In this document: positions 48,208 to 58,320 of the stretch, one piece after another
Position numbering within the stretch: the first letter of the stretch is position 1
Layout of the letters: each line of letters opens with the position of its first letter
Assembly: GCF_000368265.1 (NCBI RefSeq)
Contig: NZ_KB851219.1
Span: forward strand, 1,185,870-1,249,869
Length of the DNA: 64,000 bases
Reading direction: 5' to 3'
DNA from: Acinetobacter brisouisimilis
GTDB lineage: Bacteria; Pseudomonadota; Gammaproteobacteria; Pseudomonadales; Moraxellaceae
Translations under genes and position numbers: made by a program
The notes under the pieces: model-generated
Seen by the model: only the letters and a program-made list of their open reading frames with translations
What the model was told of the DNA's origin: nothing
Database searches by the model: none

Positions 48208-50196
48208 TTATGCAGTCAATTCATTTACTGCAGCAACAACAGCATCACTTGTAATTCCGAAGAATTTAAACAAATCTTTCGCTGGTGCAGACTCACCATA
48301 AGTCGTCATACCAATCACTTTGCCGTCTAAACCAACAAACTTCCACCAGTAGTCGACATGTGCCGCTTCAACTGCAACACGCGCACGCACGGCAGCAGGA
48401 AGTACAGCTTCACGGTATGCCGCATCTTGCTTCATGAACTCTTCAGCACATGGCATAGAGACTACACGTACACCTTCAAGTTGAGCATAAGCTTCCATTG
48501 CCAAAGCAACTTCTGAACCAGTCGCAATGATGATGGCTTTTAACTCGCCTTTTTCTTGAGCAAGAACGTAACCACCTTTCGCAGCATTTGCAATTTGTTC
48601 AGCAGTACGAGTTTGGAATGGCAAGTTTTGACGAGAAAGGATCAACGCTGTTGGGCCATCTTTACGAACCAAAGCAGATTTCCATGCAATCGCAGTTTCA
48701 ATCGTATCTGCAGGACGCCATGTATTTAGGTTTGGCGTACCACGTAAAGATGCAATTTGCTCGATTGGCTGGTGTGTTGGACCATCTTCACCCAGACCAA
48801 TAGAATCATGCGTATACACATGGATCACACGTTGTTTCATAAGTGCAGACATACGCACAGCATTACGTGCATATTCCATAAACATCAGGAATGTTGCTAC
48901 GTAAGGAATGAAACCGCCATGCAACGCAACACCGTTGGCAATTGCAGTCATACCGAACTCGCGTACACCATAATGCACGTAGTTACCCGCAGCGTTGTCT
49001 TGTACACCTTGGCAACCTTTCCAAAGTGTCAGGTTAGAACCTGCCAAGTCCGCAGAACCACCCAACAATTCAGGAAGTAATGGGCCAAAGGCTTGTAAAG
49101 TATTTTGGCTTGCTTTACGTGTTGCAATAGTTTCTGCTTTTTCATTGGTTTGAGCAATGAACGCATCCGCTTGAGCTACAAATTCAGTAGGCAAATCACC
49201 CTCAATACGGCGAAGTAATTCTGCTGCTTCAGTTGGGTATTTTGCTTGGTATGCTGCAAATACAGTATTCCAAGCTGCTTCTGCTTGAGCACCCTTCTCT
49301 TTGGCATTCCATGCTGCATAAATATCAGCAGGAATTTCAAACGCAGCTTCTGTCCAGCCTAAAGCTTGACGAGTTAATGCAATTTCATCATTACCCAATG
49401 GTGAGCCGTGGCAATCTTCTGTACCTTGTTTATTTGGTGAACCTAAACCAATAATGGTCTTACAGATAATCAGCGTTGGTTTATTGGTTTCAGCTTTCGC
49501 TTCAACCGTTGCTTGACGGATTGCAGCAGCATCGTGACCATCTACACGTAGAACTTGCCAGCCATATGCTTTGAAACGTTGTTCAGTATCATCGCTGAAC
49601 CAGCCTTCAACTTCACCATCAATTGAAATGCCGTTGTCATCGTAATACGCAATCAATTTACCAAGTTGCAGTGTACCTGCCAAAGAACATACTTCGTGTG
49701 AAATACCTTCCATTAAACAGCCATCACCCAAGAAACAGTAAGTGAAGTGATCAACAACGGTTAGGTCTTCTTTGTTGAATTGAGCAGCCAAGGTTTTTTC
49801 AGCCAAGGCGAAACCAACTGCATTCGCAATCCCTTGACCTAAAGGACCTGTAGTCGTTTCAATGCCTGGTGCATAACCATATTCTGGATGACCTGGAGTT
49901 TTAGAATGTAACTGACGAAATTGTTTCAAATCTTCAATTGAAAGGTCATAGCCTGTTAAGTGAAGCAAAGCATAATGCAACATAGAACCATGACCATTCG
50001 ATAATACAAAGCGGTCACGGTTTGCCCATTGTGGGTTGGTCGGGTTATGTTGTAAAAATTCACGCCAAACCACATCGGCGATATCTGCCATCCCCATTGG
50101 CGCACCAGGATGCCCTGAATTAGCTTGTTGCACTGCATCCATCGCAAGTACACGAATTGCATTTGCAATACGACGTTCGTTTAAAGGGGTTGTCAT
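48208..50196 (-). CDS. tkt: Transketolase
   Basis: This thiamine-diphosphate enzyme moves two-carbon units in the pentose phosphate pathway. The 662 residues show the family landmarks: [20 protein letters not shown] at the N-terminus, the ThDP motif [12 protein letters not shown]...[10 protein letters not shown], and in the second domain [20 protein letters not shown]. Full length is normal. It is monocistronic, with a strong terminator at 48162-48192. Confidence 0.97.
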   Translation of the reverse strand: MTTPLNERRIANAIRVLAMDAVQQANSGHPGAPMGMADIADVVWREFLQHNPTNPQWANRDRFVLSNGHGSMLHYALLHLTGYDLSIEDLKQFRQLHSKTPGHPEYGYAPGIETTTGPLGQGIANAVGFALAEKTLAAQFNKEDLTVVDHFTYCFLGDGCLMEGISHEVCSLAGTLQLGKLIAYYDDNGISIDGEVEGWFSDDTEQRFKAYGWQVLRVDGHDAAAIRQATVEAKAETNKPTLIICKTIIGLGSPNKQGTEDCHGSPLGNDEIALTRQALGWTEAAFEIPADIYAAWNAKEKGAQAEAAWNTVFAAYQAKYPTEAAELLRRIEGDLPTEFVAQADAFIAQTNEKAETIATRKASQNTLQAFGPLLPELLGGSADLAGSNLTLWKGCQGVQDNAAGNYVHYGVREFGMTAIANGVALHGGFIPYVATFLMFMEYARNAVRMSALMKQRVIHVYTHDSIGLGEDGPTHQPIEQIASLRGTPNLNTWRPADTIETAIAWKSALVRKDGPTALILSRQNLPFQTRTAEQIANAAKGGYVLAQEKGELKAIIIATGSEVALAMEAYAQLEGVRVVSMPCAEEFMKQDAAYREAVLPAAVRARVAVEAAHVDYWWKFVGLDGKVIGMTTYGESAPAKDLFKFFGITSDAVVAAVNELTA

Positions 50197-50586
50197 AGGT
50201 CAGAATCCAAAAATTGAATGTTTAAAGAGAAATAAGTGAATTAAATATTCAAGACCCGACTATTGTCTTAAAAAAATGAAGGTGGGTAAAGCCTATTGCT
50301 GATGAATTCAACAAATCCCATGAAATTCTTTAGCAATTCACTCAGATTACATACAATCTGTAAAAAATCCAGCTTATTCACTTAGTAACTATAACAATCT
50401 GTTTTTATTCTAAAATCACAATTTCTTAAATATTTCAAATAACTTATCAGTTTTGCGAATGCTGAATATCAGTAAAAAGAAACCTCTTTTGCAAGAAATT
50501 TATTCAATTTATTCAGGTTTCTCTAGTCGTATCGTGCTAGTCGAGGTAACATATTGCGTCTTTAAATTTACTGTGATAGGACTTTC
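50197..50586. other. Intergenic region between tkt and metK
   Basis: No gene is seen in about 390 bp. It must hold both divergent promoters. A GAAACCT/AGGTTTC pair (50479-50485, 50515-50521) could form a stem in the metK leader, and CTAGTCG is repeated at 50523-50529 and 50537-50543. No known SAM riboswitch class or MetJ box is recognisable. Confidence 0.5.
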
Positions 50587-51753
50587 ATGCGCGAGTACGC
50601 TGTTTTTACTTCGGAATCTGTAAGCGAAGGTCATCCAGATAAAATGGCCGATCAAATCAGTGATGCTATTTTGGATGCAATTTTAAGAGAAGACCCATAT
50701 GCGCGGGTGGCTTGTGAAACATTAGTAAAAACGGGTGCGGTTGTACTTGCGGGTGAAATCACAACCACTGCCAATGTCGATGTCGAAGCGATTGTGCGTA
50801 AAACAGTCAATGGTATCGGCTACCATCATTCAGATCTTGGTTTTGATGGCTCAACCTGTGCTGTTATTAACATGATTGGTAAGCAGTCTCCTGAAATTGC
50901 ACAAGGTGTTGACCGCCAAAAACCTGAAGATCAAGGTGCAGGTGACCAAGGTTTAATGTTTGGTTACGCAAGCCGCGAAACTGATGTGTTAATGCCAGCG
51001 CCGATTTCTTATGCACACCGCCTCATGGAACGTCAGGCTGAGTTACGCCGCTCTGGTACATTACCTTGGTTGCGTCCAGATGCAAAAAGCCAAGTGACTT
51101 TTGCTTATGAAAATGGCAAACCTGTTCGCCTAGATGCAGTTGTACTGTCAACACAACACGATCCTGAGATTTCACAAGCAAACTTAAAAGAAGCTGTGAT
51201 TGAAGAAATCGTGAAAAAAATCATTCCTGCTGAAATGTTCCATGCAGGCACCAAATTCCACATCAACCCAACAGGTATGTTTGTGATTGGTGGACCAGTG
51301 GGTGACTGTGGTTTGACAGGTCGTAAGATTATTGTCGATACCTACGGCGGTATGGCACGTCATGGTGGTGGTGCTTTCTCTGGTAAAGATCCATCTAAAG
51401 TTGACCGTTCTGCAGCTTATGCAGGTCGTTATGTTGCAAAAAATATTGTTGCGGCAGGCTTAGCTGATAAATGTGAAATTCAAGTGAGTTATGCGATTGG
51501 TGTTGCAGAACCAACTTCGATTTCGATCAACACATTTAACACTGCAAAAGTAGATGATGAATTGATCATTGCTTTGGTTCGTGAGCACTTCGACTTACGT
51601 CCATACGGTATTACTCGCATGTTAAACTTGATCCAGCCAATGTACAAGCAAACAGCAGCCTATGGTCATTTTGGTCGCCAAGGCTCTGACACTGCATTTA
51701 CATGGGAAAAAACTGACAAGGCTGAAGCACTTCGTCAAGCTGCTGGTCTGTAA
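50587..51753 (+). CDS. metK: S-adenosylmethionine synthetase
   Basis: MetK makes S-adenosylmethionine from methionine and ATP. The 388 residues contain [19 protein letters not shown] at the N-terminus, [12 protein letters not shown], and the P-loop-like [19 protein letters not shown], all diagnostic. AGGA lies ahead of the ATG. An intrinsic terminator follows. Together with metE/metR it places two methionine-cycle steps in the window. Confidence 0.98.
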   Translation: MREYAVFTSESVSEGHPDKMADQISDAILDAILREDPYARVACETLVKTGAVVLAGEITTTANVDVEAIVRKTVNGIGYHHSDLGFDGSTCAVINMIGKQSPEIAQGVDRQKPEDQGAGDQGLMFGYASRETDVLMPAPISYAHRLMERQAELRRSGTLPWLRPDAKSQVTFAYENGKPVRLDAVVLSTQHDPEISQANLKEAVIEEIVKKIIPAEMFHAGTKFHINPTGMFVIGGPVGDCGLTGRKIIVDTYGGMARHGGGAFSGKDPSKVDRSAAYAGRYVAKNIVAAGLADKCEIQVSYAIGVAEPTSISINTFNTAKVDDELIIALVREHFDLRPYGITRMLNLIQPMYKQTAAYGHFGRQGSDTAFTWEKTDKAEALRQAAGL

Positions 51754-51780
51754 GCGTAAATGTAAATACAGTTAAACCTA

Positions 51781-51812
51781 AAATAGCTCGCTCTCGGCGG
51801 GCTATTTTTATG
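51781..51812 (+). terminator. metK terminator
   Basis: AAATAGCTCGC pairs with GCGGGCTATTT (one mismatch) around a short loop, followed by Ts. Confidence 0.8.
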
Positions 51813-51818
51813 CCTGCT

Positions 51819-52061
51819 TTAATTTATTGTTTTTTTGCCTGAATTTAACAAATCTGTAATCGTCTTTGACTCAGGCTCAACTGGGTGATTATTAAAATAA
51901 AGTTTGCCTAGTGTGATTCCCAACGCAATCACTACTCCAGCAACACAACAAAAGAACCAGAAACCAAAAGGGCTGCGAATATTGTGAGAGCCACAATTTG
52001 GACAGGTGTTATCCGTTGCGCGAACAACCTGATTACAACATGCACAGCGATATTGATACAT
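51819..52061 (-). CDS. Zinc-ribbon membrane protein
   Basis: This 80-residue protein has two CxxC pairs (CACC near residue 6, CPNC near residue 20) forming a zinc ribbon, then one membrane helix (WFFCCVAGVVIALGITL, residues 34-51) and a short polar tail. It is of the small zinc-ribbon/TM type common in Moraxellaceae, with unknown function. Confidence 0.7.
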   Translation of the reverse strand: MYQYRCACCNQVVRATDNTCPNCGSHNIRSPFGFWFFCCVAGVVIALGITLGKLYFNNHPVEPESKTITDLLNSGKKTIN

Positions 52062-52252
52062 TACCTCCCCCTTTTAATTCAGATGAAGCAATTATGTTCA
52101 AGCCATTTTTTGATCATAGTCACAGAATAAAATTGCTTCAAGATATTTTTATGAATTTATTCGAGCAAATTATTCAAAGATATTATTTATAGAGTTCGAT
52201 GTATTCTCAGTTTAAAATAACGTCTTTATCGCAATCCAAACATCTCTAGCTT

Positions 52253-52432
52253 ATGGAAAAACTTATTGTTAAAGGCGGCTTTCGTGAACGCGCCAATCGC
52301 CAGCGTAAATATCAAAATTCGGAAAATCAACAAACAACCCTACAGCCACATCGCTATACAGTAACTGATCAAGCGCCTGCTACACCAAGCAAGACTGAAA
52401 CGGCTGAATCAGAGACAAAATCTGAACAATAA
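52253..52432 (+). CDS. 59-residue conserved-looking protein
   Basis: The frame reads MEKLIVKGGFRERANRQRKY and continues polar and Thr/Glu-rich to KSEQ. It ends 3 bp before an intrinsic terminator, which supports a real transcript. The basic N-terminus and disordered tail suggest an RNA- or ribosome-associated small protein, but no family is recognised. Confidence 0.55.
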   Translation: MEKLIVKGGFRERANRQRKYQNSENQQTTLQPHRYTVTDQAPATPSKTETAESETKSEQ

Positions 52433-52435
52433 AAA

Positions 52436-52461
52436 ACCGAATCCTCAAGATTCGGTTTTTA
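52436..52461. terminator. Bidirectional terminator between the small gene and fxsA
   Basis: CCGAATC-CTCAA-GATTCGG with flanking As and Ts; serves both converging genes. Confidence 0.85.
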
Positions 52462-52480
52462 GAAAATAAATATAGATAAT

Positions 52481-53023
52481 TTAGCTTTTCTTTACATCTT
52501 TCATTTCAATTTTTTGGCGATCTGGACTCACTTCGCGCGCTTCACCATCAATAACACTAGAATCATGTGAGCTACTGCCTTGCATATTCTGCATTTGGCG
52601 CATTAAATCTGCAAAAGGGTTTTGAGCGTTCTGTTCGCCTCCCATCATCTTATTCATCATGGCTTGTTGGCGTTTTGCCATTGCTGACATTAGTGCATTG
52701 ACCAACAGTTTTTGTACAGGCGGTAATAACACCAAAACAGCGATCACATCAGTGATTAATCCAGGAATCATCAACAAGATGCCTGCAACAGCAACAGCGA
52801 TTTTACGTGTCACAACAGGGTCTGTCGCAAGCTGTCCTGTCATTTGCAATTGCTGTAACTGTGGCATAATGGTAGCTGCACTTGAGCGCAACAACTTAAA
52901 ACCAATAACAAATGCAATGATGAACCAGAAAAACACATACCATCCACTAATGAAATGTGCCACACCAATCCATACCGCAATTTCAAGTATTGCACCTATC
53001 AGCACAGCTAGTATTAAGTTCAT
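52481..53023 (-). CDS. fxsA: FxsA-family membrane protein
   Basis: From ATG 53023 the 180 residues include two or three membrane helices with FWFIIAFVIGFKLLRS and IAVAVAGILLMIPGLITDVI, the FxsA signature (GILL.IPG..TD..G/A). E. coli FxsA relieves exclusion of phage T7 by the F plasmid. The C-terminal 60 residues are Met/Gln-rich and charged. The longer upstream frame lacks a good start. Confidence 0.88.
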   Translation of the reverse strand: MNLILAVLIGAILEIAVWIGVAHFISGWYVFFWFIIAFVIGFKLLRSSAATIMPQLQQLQMTGQLATDPVVTRKIAVAVAGILLMIPGLITDVIAVLVLLPPVQKLLVNALMSAMAKRQQAMMNKMMGGEQNAQNPFADLMRQMQNMQGSSSHDSSVIDGEAREVSPDRQKIEMKDVKKS

Positions 53024-53274
53024 GAAATTTAAGTTAATCCTTTCAAAATAAATCAGATATACTGCTTTTTTCAAGCTATCTTTTAACAATATGGGCATTC
53101 TTTTATTTTTAAAGCCCTAACGATTTAGAATTATTTATTTTTACAAAAATACGGTCTTTTTAAACTTGCATAAAAATAAAGAGCAATCCAATCAAAATTC
53201 ATGAATTGCTCTCTATTTATTTTGATACTCATCCACCCACTTATGGGAGATTCCAGTAAAAGCTTGTTTCTGAC

Positions 53275-53457
53275 CTAGCAACGGCCTTTTTTCGCTTGTC
53301 CTGGAGGACAGAAACCTCTATCTCCATCATCATAACCACCGCTATATAGGACGCATGATCAGGATCGACCACAACACTTCCCGCTGGGGTATATACAGCA
53401 CAGGCAGATAAAGACAAAGTGAATATCACACCTAAACCGAAAGGTATTTGTTTTATT
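53275..53457 (-). pseudogene. Frameshifted small lipoprotein gene
   Basis: One frame encodes KQIPFGLGVIFTLSLSAC then AVYTPAGSVVVDPDHAS, a lipoprotein signal with lipobox LSAC. After about 53353 the sensible continuation YSGGYDDGDRGFCPPGQAKKGRC and a stop (53277-53275) lie in another frame, read here in two parts (YSGGYDDGDRG, FCPPGQAKKGRC). An ATA occupies the expected start; a GTG at 53429 is the only standard start. Loss of one base pair phase and of the ATG suggest an inactive gene. Confidence 0.65.
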
Positions 53458-53646
53458 TACCTAGCCTTTTGATATTTTATTTTTATGTGATGTAATATTT
53501 ACTCATAATAATCAGTATTATTTCGTTACTTATCTAAATCTTAGGTATTACAGAACTACAAATCGCTACGGTTTTCAGCAGATTCAACTGCATAAATAAT
53601 CATGAAACCCTATAATAAAAAATGTTTGTATAACACAGTGAATAGA

Positions 53647-54192
53647 ATGTCATTAATTATTGGTATCGATCCTGGTTCTCGCCTAACTGGTTATGGAATT
53701 ATTGAACATCAGGGTAGCCAGCTAAAATTTGTCGATGCGGGAACGATTCGCACAGAAACCCAAGAAATGCCCGAACGTCTAAAAAGAATTTTTGCAGGGG
53801 TTGAACGTATTGTAAAATTTCATGGCCCAACTGAAGCTGCTGTTGAACAAGTTTTTATGGCACAAAATCCTGATTCAGCACTCAAACTTGGGCAAGCGCG
53901 TGGTGCAGCCATTGCCGCTCTCGTCAATCTTGATTTGCAAGTTGCCGAATATACTGCCCGCCAAATCAAACAATCTGTGGTTGGTTATGGTGCTGCGGAC
54001 AAAGAACAAGTGCAAATGATGGTCATGAGACTTTTAAAACTCGAAATTAAACCTCAAGCTGATGCTGCCGATGCACTTGCCGCAGCAATTTGCCATGCTC
54101 ACGCTTCAGGTAGCATGAGCAAACTTGCAGTACTGAATGCTTTAGGGGGCATGGCTCGTGGGCGTAGCCGCTATAGTTCTCGTCGCCGCTAA
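53647..54192 (+). CDS. ruvC: Holliday junction resolvase RuvC
   Basis: RuvC cuts Holliday junctions symmetrically with RuvAB. From ATG 53647 the 181 residues begin [20 protein letters not shown], with the first catalytic Asp in [26 protein letters not shown] and [13 protein letters not shown] carry the remaining acidic residues. The frame extends 15 codons upstream without a ribosome site. It is convergent with nnr, with 11 bp between the stops. Confidence 0.95.
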   Translation: MSLIIGIDPGSRLTGYGIIEHQGSQLKFVDAGTIRTETQEMPERLKRIFAGVERIVKFHGPTEAAVEQVFMAQNPDSALKLGQARGAAIAALVNLDLQVAEYTARQIKQSVVGYGAADKEQVQMMVMRLLKLEIKPQADAADALAAAICHAHASGSMSKLAVLNALGGMARGRSRYSSRRR

Positions 54193-54203
54193 ATCGTTTA
54201 TAG

Positions 54204-55679
54204 TTACTGAGCAACATTAACAACCTGATACACAGCCTGTGGCATGTGAGAGGCTTGAATCCCTCGCATGCCCTGTTTTGCAAGTAGATCTCCCGCCTGC
54301 GCATGCAAAGTCACCACTTGATGTAAAGCAACCTGCTCATGTAACTGTGCTTTTAGCCCTACGATCATGCCTGCTAACGTATCACCCATTCCACCTGTTC
54401 CCATGCCTGCATTACCTGCGGTACATACCCAGAGTTGCTGTTTTTCCAACACCAAACTTCCTGAACCTTTGAGTAACCATTGCCCTGAGAATTTGGCAGC
54501 TAATGCCTGGATTGCAGCTACTCGATCCAACTCTACCTCTGCACTACGACAACCCAACAAACGCGCAGCCTCACCAGAATGTGGAGTCAAATAGACCCGT
54601 TCAGACAGCCTGATTGGTTGTTCTGCCAAGAACCATAAAGCATCTGCATCCAAAACTACTTCTAAATGCGTATGTTGTAGCAAAGGCTTAAACCATGCCT
54701 GAAATATCTGCCTTGACCAATCATCTCGCCCAAGCCCCATCCCCAAACAAACGGCATCAACAGCTTGTAAAGTTTCATTAATTTTCTCAGCAGTAAAAGC
54801 CTCAATATCTCGTACCATTACATTTGGAGCACGTGCCAGTATGGCTGAATGATGTCGCCGATGACAAATTACACTCACCTTGCCTGCACCCACCGCAAAA
54901 GCAGCTTCGGCCGCCATAATGACTGCGCCGCCCATATCAGCATGCCCACCAATCACCAAAGCATGCCCATAAGTGCCTTTATGCCCAAAAGCCTGTCGCG
55001 AAGGTAAATTAATGATTGTTGGTGATAACTGCGCTAAAGCATTTAACTGTGAATCGGGTGGAATCAGGGAGAGTAATTGTACCTGCCCTGAAAATTCTTT
55101 GCCCTGCCCTGTAAACAATCCAATTTTATAACCTAAAGCAGTCAAGGTCAGATCGGCTTTAATGGCACAAGGTAAAGGCTGACCTGTATTGGCATGTAAA
55201 CCACTGGGGATGTCGATACTGATTTTTAGCCCAGAGCATTGATTAAACCGCTGAATAGCCTGCTGCCAATTCTGATTTAGCTCACGATTTAGTCCGATAC
55301 CAAACAAAGCATCGATATGAGCATCATAATGATTTGCTACATTAAAATGTGTATATAAGTTTTCAACTTTATCTTGTGCATACAAAAATGCCTGTTGCAA
55401 TGCTGGAGAGTCACCACGTTCAGCCGCATAAATATCAACCTGATATCCCTGCTCTGCCAAGTAAGCAGCAATAAAATAACCATCTCCTGCATTATTGCCT
55501 GTACCGCACCAGACTGCGATACGTTTTATCATCTTAGACTGCTGTGCAAAATAACCCAGTAACTGTAAATGGCTCTGCCATGCAACCTGTTTCATCAAGC
55601 CCAATGCGCTATTATTCTGAGCAAACCAGCGTTGCTCCCATGCTTGAATTTCACGGCTATGGTACACTTGCTGCTGCAT
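54204..55679 (-). CDS. nnr: Bifunctional NAD(P)HX epimerase/dehydratase
   Basis: Nnr repairs hydrated NAD(P)H. Residues 1-210 form the YjeF_N epimerase domain (CGTGNNAGDGYFIAAYL, SIDIPSGLHANTG), and residues 220-491 the ATP/ADP-dependent dehydratase (GGHADMGGAVIMAAEAAF, LDADALWFLA, TPHSGEAARLLG, GNAGMGTGGMGDTLAG). ATG 55679 follows AAGGGG. It is divergent from queG with only 19 bp between start codons. Confidence 0.95.
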   Translation of the reverse strand: MQQQVYHSREIQAWEQRWFAQNNSALGLMKQVAWQSHLQLLGYFAQQSKMIKRIAVWCGTGNNAGDGYFIAAYLAEQGYQVDIYAAERGDSPALQQAFLYAQDKVENLYTHFNVANHYDAHIDALFGIGLNRELNQNWQQAIQRFNQCSGLKISIDIPSGLHANTGQPLPCAIKADLTLTALGYKIGLFTGQGKEFSGQVQLLSLIPPDSQLNALAQLSPTIINLPSRQAFGHKGTYGHALVIGGHADMGGAVIMAAEAAFAVGAGKVSVICHRRHHSAILARAPNVMVRDIEAFTAEKINETLQAVDAVCLGMGLGRDDWSRQIFQAWFKPLLQHTHLEVVLDADALWFLAEQPIRLSERVYLTPHSGEAARLLGCRSAEVELDRVAAIQALAAKFSGQWLLKGSGSLVLEKQQLWVCTAGNAGMGTGGMGDTLAGMIVGLKAQLHEQVALHQVVTLHAQAGDLLAKQGMRGIQASHMPQAVYQVVNVAQ

Positions 55680-55698
55680 GTTTATTCCCCTTGTTGTT

Positions 55699-56799
55699 AT
55701 GTCATCCACCATACCACTTCAACAATTTGATCCACAAGAATTAAAAGCATGGATTAAAGCTGAAGCTTTAGCACTTGGCTTTGCTGATTGTGTTATTGCC
55801 AAACCTACTCGCCAAGACAAAGAAATGCCGCGGTTTTTAGAGTATCTGGAGCGTGGCTATCATGGGGATATGCACTATTTAAACGACAATTTAGATAAAC
55901 GCGCAGACCCGATCTTATTGGTACCTGGTACACAAAGCATTATTTGTGTACGTATGAATTATTTGGTTGAAACCCCGAAACCTCGTTATGTGCCTTTTGC
56001 CCCCAACAGTGCCATTATTGCCCGTTATGCACGTGGGCGTGATTATCACAAAGTCATGCGTGGGCGACTCAAGACTTTGACACAAAAAATCCGTGATCGT
56101 GTCGGTGACTTTGAAGCCCGACCTTTTGCTGACTCTGCCCCGATTTTTGAAAAGGCTATTCATGGAAGTGCAGGTATGGGCTGGACTGGCAAACACACAC
56201 TACTGATTCAAAAAAAATCAGGGTCTTTTTTTGTGTTGGGTGAATTATTCACTTCACTCGACTTACCTGCTGATCCACCGACAACTGCTCATTGCGGCTC
56301 ATGTTCAGCTTGCATCGACATTTGCCCAACGCGAGCGATTGTTGAACCTTATATGCTTGATGCACGTCGTTGTATCGCTTATTTAACCATTGAGTATAAA
56401 GGGATTATTCCTGAAGAATTTCGTGAAGGCATTGGTAACCGTATTTTTGGTTGTGATGACTGCCAACTTATTTGCCCGTGGAATAGTTTTGCCAAAATTA
56501 CTCCAATTGAGGACTTTCATCCACGGCATGGACTTGATCAAGCATCCTTACTTGACCTTTGGCTATGGGATGAAGCTACATTTTTACAATGTACAGAAGG
56601 TAGCCCTATTCGGCGGACAGGATTCCAAAGTTTTAAACGCAATGTGGCGATTGGTTTAGGTAATGCACCTTATGATTCTGAAATTATTCAAGCTCTAGAA
56701 CAAGGTAAAAACCTGCATGATGACATTGTCAATGTACATATCGACTGGGCAATTCAGCAACAACTTAAAAAAGCCACTTCAACGCATTTTTTTAAATAA
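55699..56799 (+). CDS. queG: Epoxyqueuosine reductase QueG
   Basis: QueG carries out the last step of queuosine tRNA modification using cobalamin and two 4Fe-4S clusters. Both cluster motifs are visible: CGSCSACIDICPTRAI and FGCDDCQLICPWN. Upstream are the QueG landmarks GYHGDMHYL and SAGMGWTGKHTLL. From ATG 55699 the length is 366 residues. The start lies within the leader of the divergent nnr gene, so each promoter must overlap the other gene. Confidence 0.95.
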   Translation: MSSTIPLQQFDPQELKAWIKAEALALGFADCVIAKPTRQDKEMPRFLEYLERGYHGDMHYLNDNLDKRADPILLVPGTQSIICVRMNYLVETPKPRYVPFAPNSAIIARYARGRDYHKVMRGRLKTLTQKIRDRVGDFEARPFADSAPIFEKAIHGSAGMGWTGKHTLLIQKKSGSFFVLGELFTSLDLPADPPTTAHCGSCSACIDICPTRAIVEPYMLDARRCIAYLTIEYKGIIPEEFREGIGNRIFGCDDCQLICPWNSFAKITPIEDFHPRHGLDQASLLDLWLWDEATFLQCTEGSPIRRTGFQSFKRNVAIGLGNAPYDSEIIQALEQGKNLHDDIVNVHIDWAIQQQLKKATSTHFFK

Positions 56800-56965
56800 C
56801 AAAATATAAGATGAATAAACTTCTTCATTCCAGATTGGATCATTTTTCATCAAAATAAAAAATCCAACAGGTAAATTCGAGGTTTTTGCAATGATCTTGC
56901 AATCAATCGCTTTAAATTCACAAAAGATAAGCAATCAAATTTTTTAACAAATTTTGGAAAGTTTT

Positions 56966-57026
56966 GCCCTGTTGTTTTTATATGAACGAGTTAATATCAT
57001 GTTATTAACTTGATGCACAACAGGGC
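56966..57026 (+). promoter_or_regulatory. Nested inverted repeats in the bioB leader
   Basis: Outer arms GCCCTGTTGT (56966-56975) and ACAACAGGGC (57017-57026) enclose an inner palindrome GTTAAT-N8-ATTAAC (56990-57009). The right outer arm contains the AGGG ribosome site of bioB. The inner palindrome looks like an operator for a dimeric regulator; no classical BirA or BioR consensus is evident. Confidence 0.65.
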
Positions 57027-57030
57027 GATT

Positions 57031-58026
57031 ATGCACGTGAGAAACGATTGGACTCGTGAAGAAATCCAAAAGCTATATGAACAACCTTTTCTAGACTTGG
57101 TGTTTGAAGCTCAGCGTGTTCACCGCGAGAATTTTTCTGCCAATACTATTCAAGTCAGCACTTTACTTTCAATTAAAACAGGGAAATGCCCTGAAGACTG
57201 TAAATACTGCTCTCAGTCTGCACATTATGATTCTAAATTAGAAGCTGAAAAACGTATTGCTGTTGATAAAGTGATTGCTGAAGCTAAAGAAGCTAAAGAA
57301 TCTGGTTCTTCACGTTTTTGTATGGGTGCAGCATGGCGTAACCCACATGAACGTGACATGCCTTATGTGTTAGAAATGGTTAAAGAAGTGAAAGCGCTTG
57401 GCATGGAAACATGTATGACTTTAGGTATGCTCAACCAGTCACAAGCTGAACGCTTACGAGATGCAGGTTTAGACTACTATAACCACAACCTAGACACGTC
57501 TCGCGAATACTATAGCAATATCATCAGTACACGCACCTTTGATGACCGTCTCAACACGTTAGACCACGTACGCAACGCAGGTTTAAAAGTATGTAGTGGT
57601 GGTATCGTTGGTCTAGGCGAACAAAAACAAGACCGTATTGGTTTGCTGCATGAATTAGCAACCCTGCCAATCCACCCTGAATCTGTGCCAATCAACATGC
57701 TTGTTCCAATTGAAGGCACACCACTTGAAGAAGTTGAAAAACTTGAAGTGACTGAATGGATTCGTACCATTGCGGTTGCACGTATTATCATGCCAAAAAG
57801 TTATATTCGCCTATCAGCAGGCCGTGAGTCACTGTCTGACACTGATCAAGCAATGGCATTTATGGCAGGTGCAAATTCACTGTTCTCTGGTGAAAAACTA
57901 CTGACCACACCAAATGCAGGCGAAGGTCGCGACAAGGTCTTGTTCAGTAAATTAGGTTTAGTTGCGGAAAAACCAAAACTTACTGCGGCTGAACTTTCTG
58001 TCGATGCAATGACTGAATCAGCTTAA
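57031..58026 (+). CDS. bioB: Biotin synthase BioB
   Basis: This radical-SAM enzyme inserts sulfur into dethiobiotin. From ATG 57031 (AGGG site) the 331 residues have the cluster motif C53-PEDC57-KYC60-SQS, then [12 protein letters not shown] and [10 protein letters not shown]. Other bio genes are absent from the window, so it is a stand-alone bioB, as usual in Acinetobacter. A nested palindrome overlaps its translation start region, and a perfect 30-bp palindromic terminator follows. Confidence 0.96.
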   Translation: MHVRNDWTREEIQKLYEQPFLDLVFEAQRVHRENFSANTIQVSTLLSIKTGKCPEDCKYCSQSAHYDSKLEAEKRIAVDKVIAEAKEAKESGSSRFCMGAAWRNPHERDMPYVLEMVKEVKALGMETCMTLGMLNQSQAERLRDAGLDYYNHNLDTSREYYSNIISTRTFDDRLNTLDHVRNAGLKVCSGGIVGLGEQKQDRIGLLHELATLPIHPESVPINMLVPIEGTPLEEVEKLEVTEWIRTIAVARIIMPKSYIRLSAGRESLSDTDQAMAFMAGANSLFSGEKLLTTPNAGEGRDKVLFSKLGLVAEKPKLTAAELSVDAMTESA

Positions 58027-58044
58027 AATTCAAAAATAATTTAA

Positions 58045-58081
58045 AGAGGTGATTTATACGTATAAATCACCTCTTTTTTTC
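58045..58081. terminator. bioB terminator, perfect 30-bp palindrome
   Basis: Positions 58045-58059 and 58060-58074 are exact reverse complements (AGAGGTGATTTATAC), followed by seven Ts. The stem has no loop bases to spare, so a few central pairs must open. Confidence 0.88.
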
Positions 58082-58086
58082 GCTTG

Positions 58087-58296
58087 TCAGGAAGTTACTA
58101 AAATTCCATACTTTGCGGTTAAATACATTCCTACACGAATCTGATCAACACCCGCTGCATGCGTCACAGTTAGTTCTTGCTGTTGTACATCAAAATGTAA
58201 TTCATCAAAACATTCCTGATGCTGCAATAACCACAACATCGTGTCTGTAATATTTTCATCGACAATATATGTATCTGCCTGAAAATCTTTCATCAT
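58087..58296 (-). CDS. Small protein of unknown function
   Basis: This protein of 69 residues from ATG 58296 (68 from ATG 58293), MMKDFQADTYIVDENITDTMLWL..., is acidic, with two helices and a beta hairpin (LTVTHAAGVDQIRVGM). An AGAGA site precedes the paired ATG codons. It is convergent with bioB and shares its terminator. No family is recognised. Confidence 0.62.
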   Translation of the reverse strand: MMKDFQADTYIVDENITDTMLWLLQHQECFDELHFDVQQQELTVTHAAGVDQIRVGMYLTAKYGILVTS

Positions 58297-58320
58297 TTTT
58301 TCTCTTTTACCCAACGACAC

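Noticed and set aside
50197-50586. A known SAM riboswitch or MetJ boxes before metK
   Set aside because: No class could be matched; only a weak stem and a short repeat are visible.
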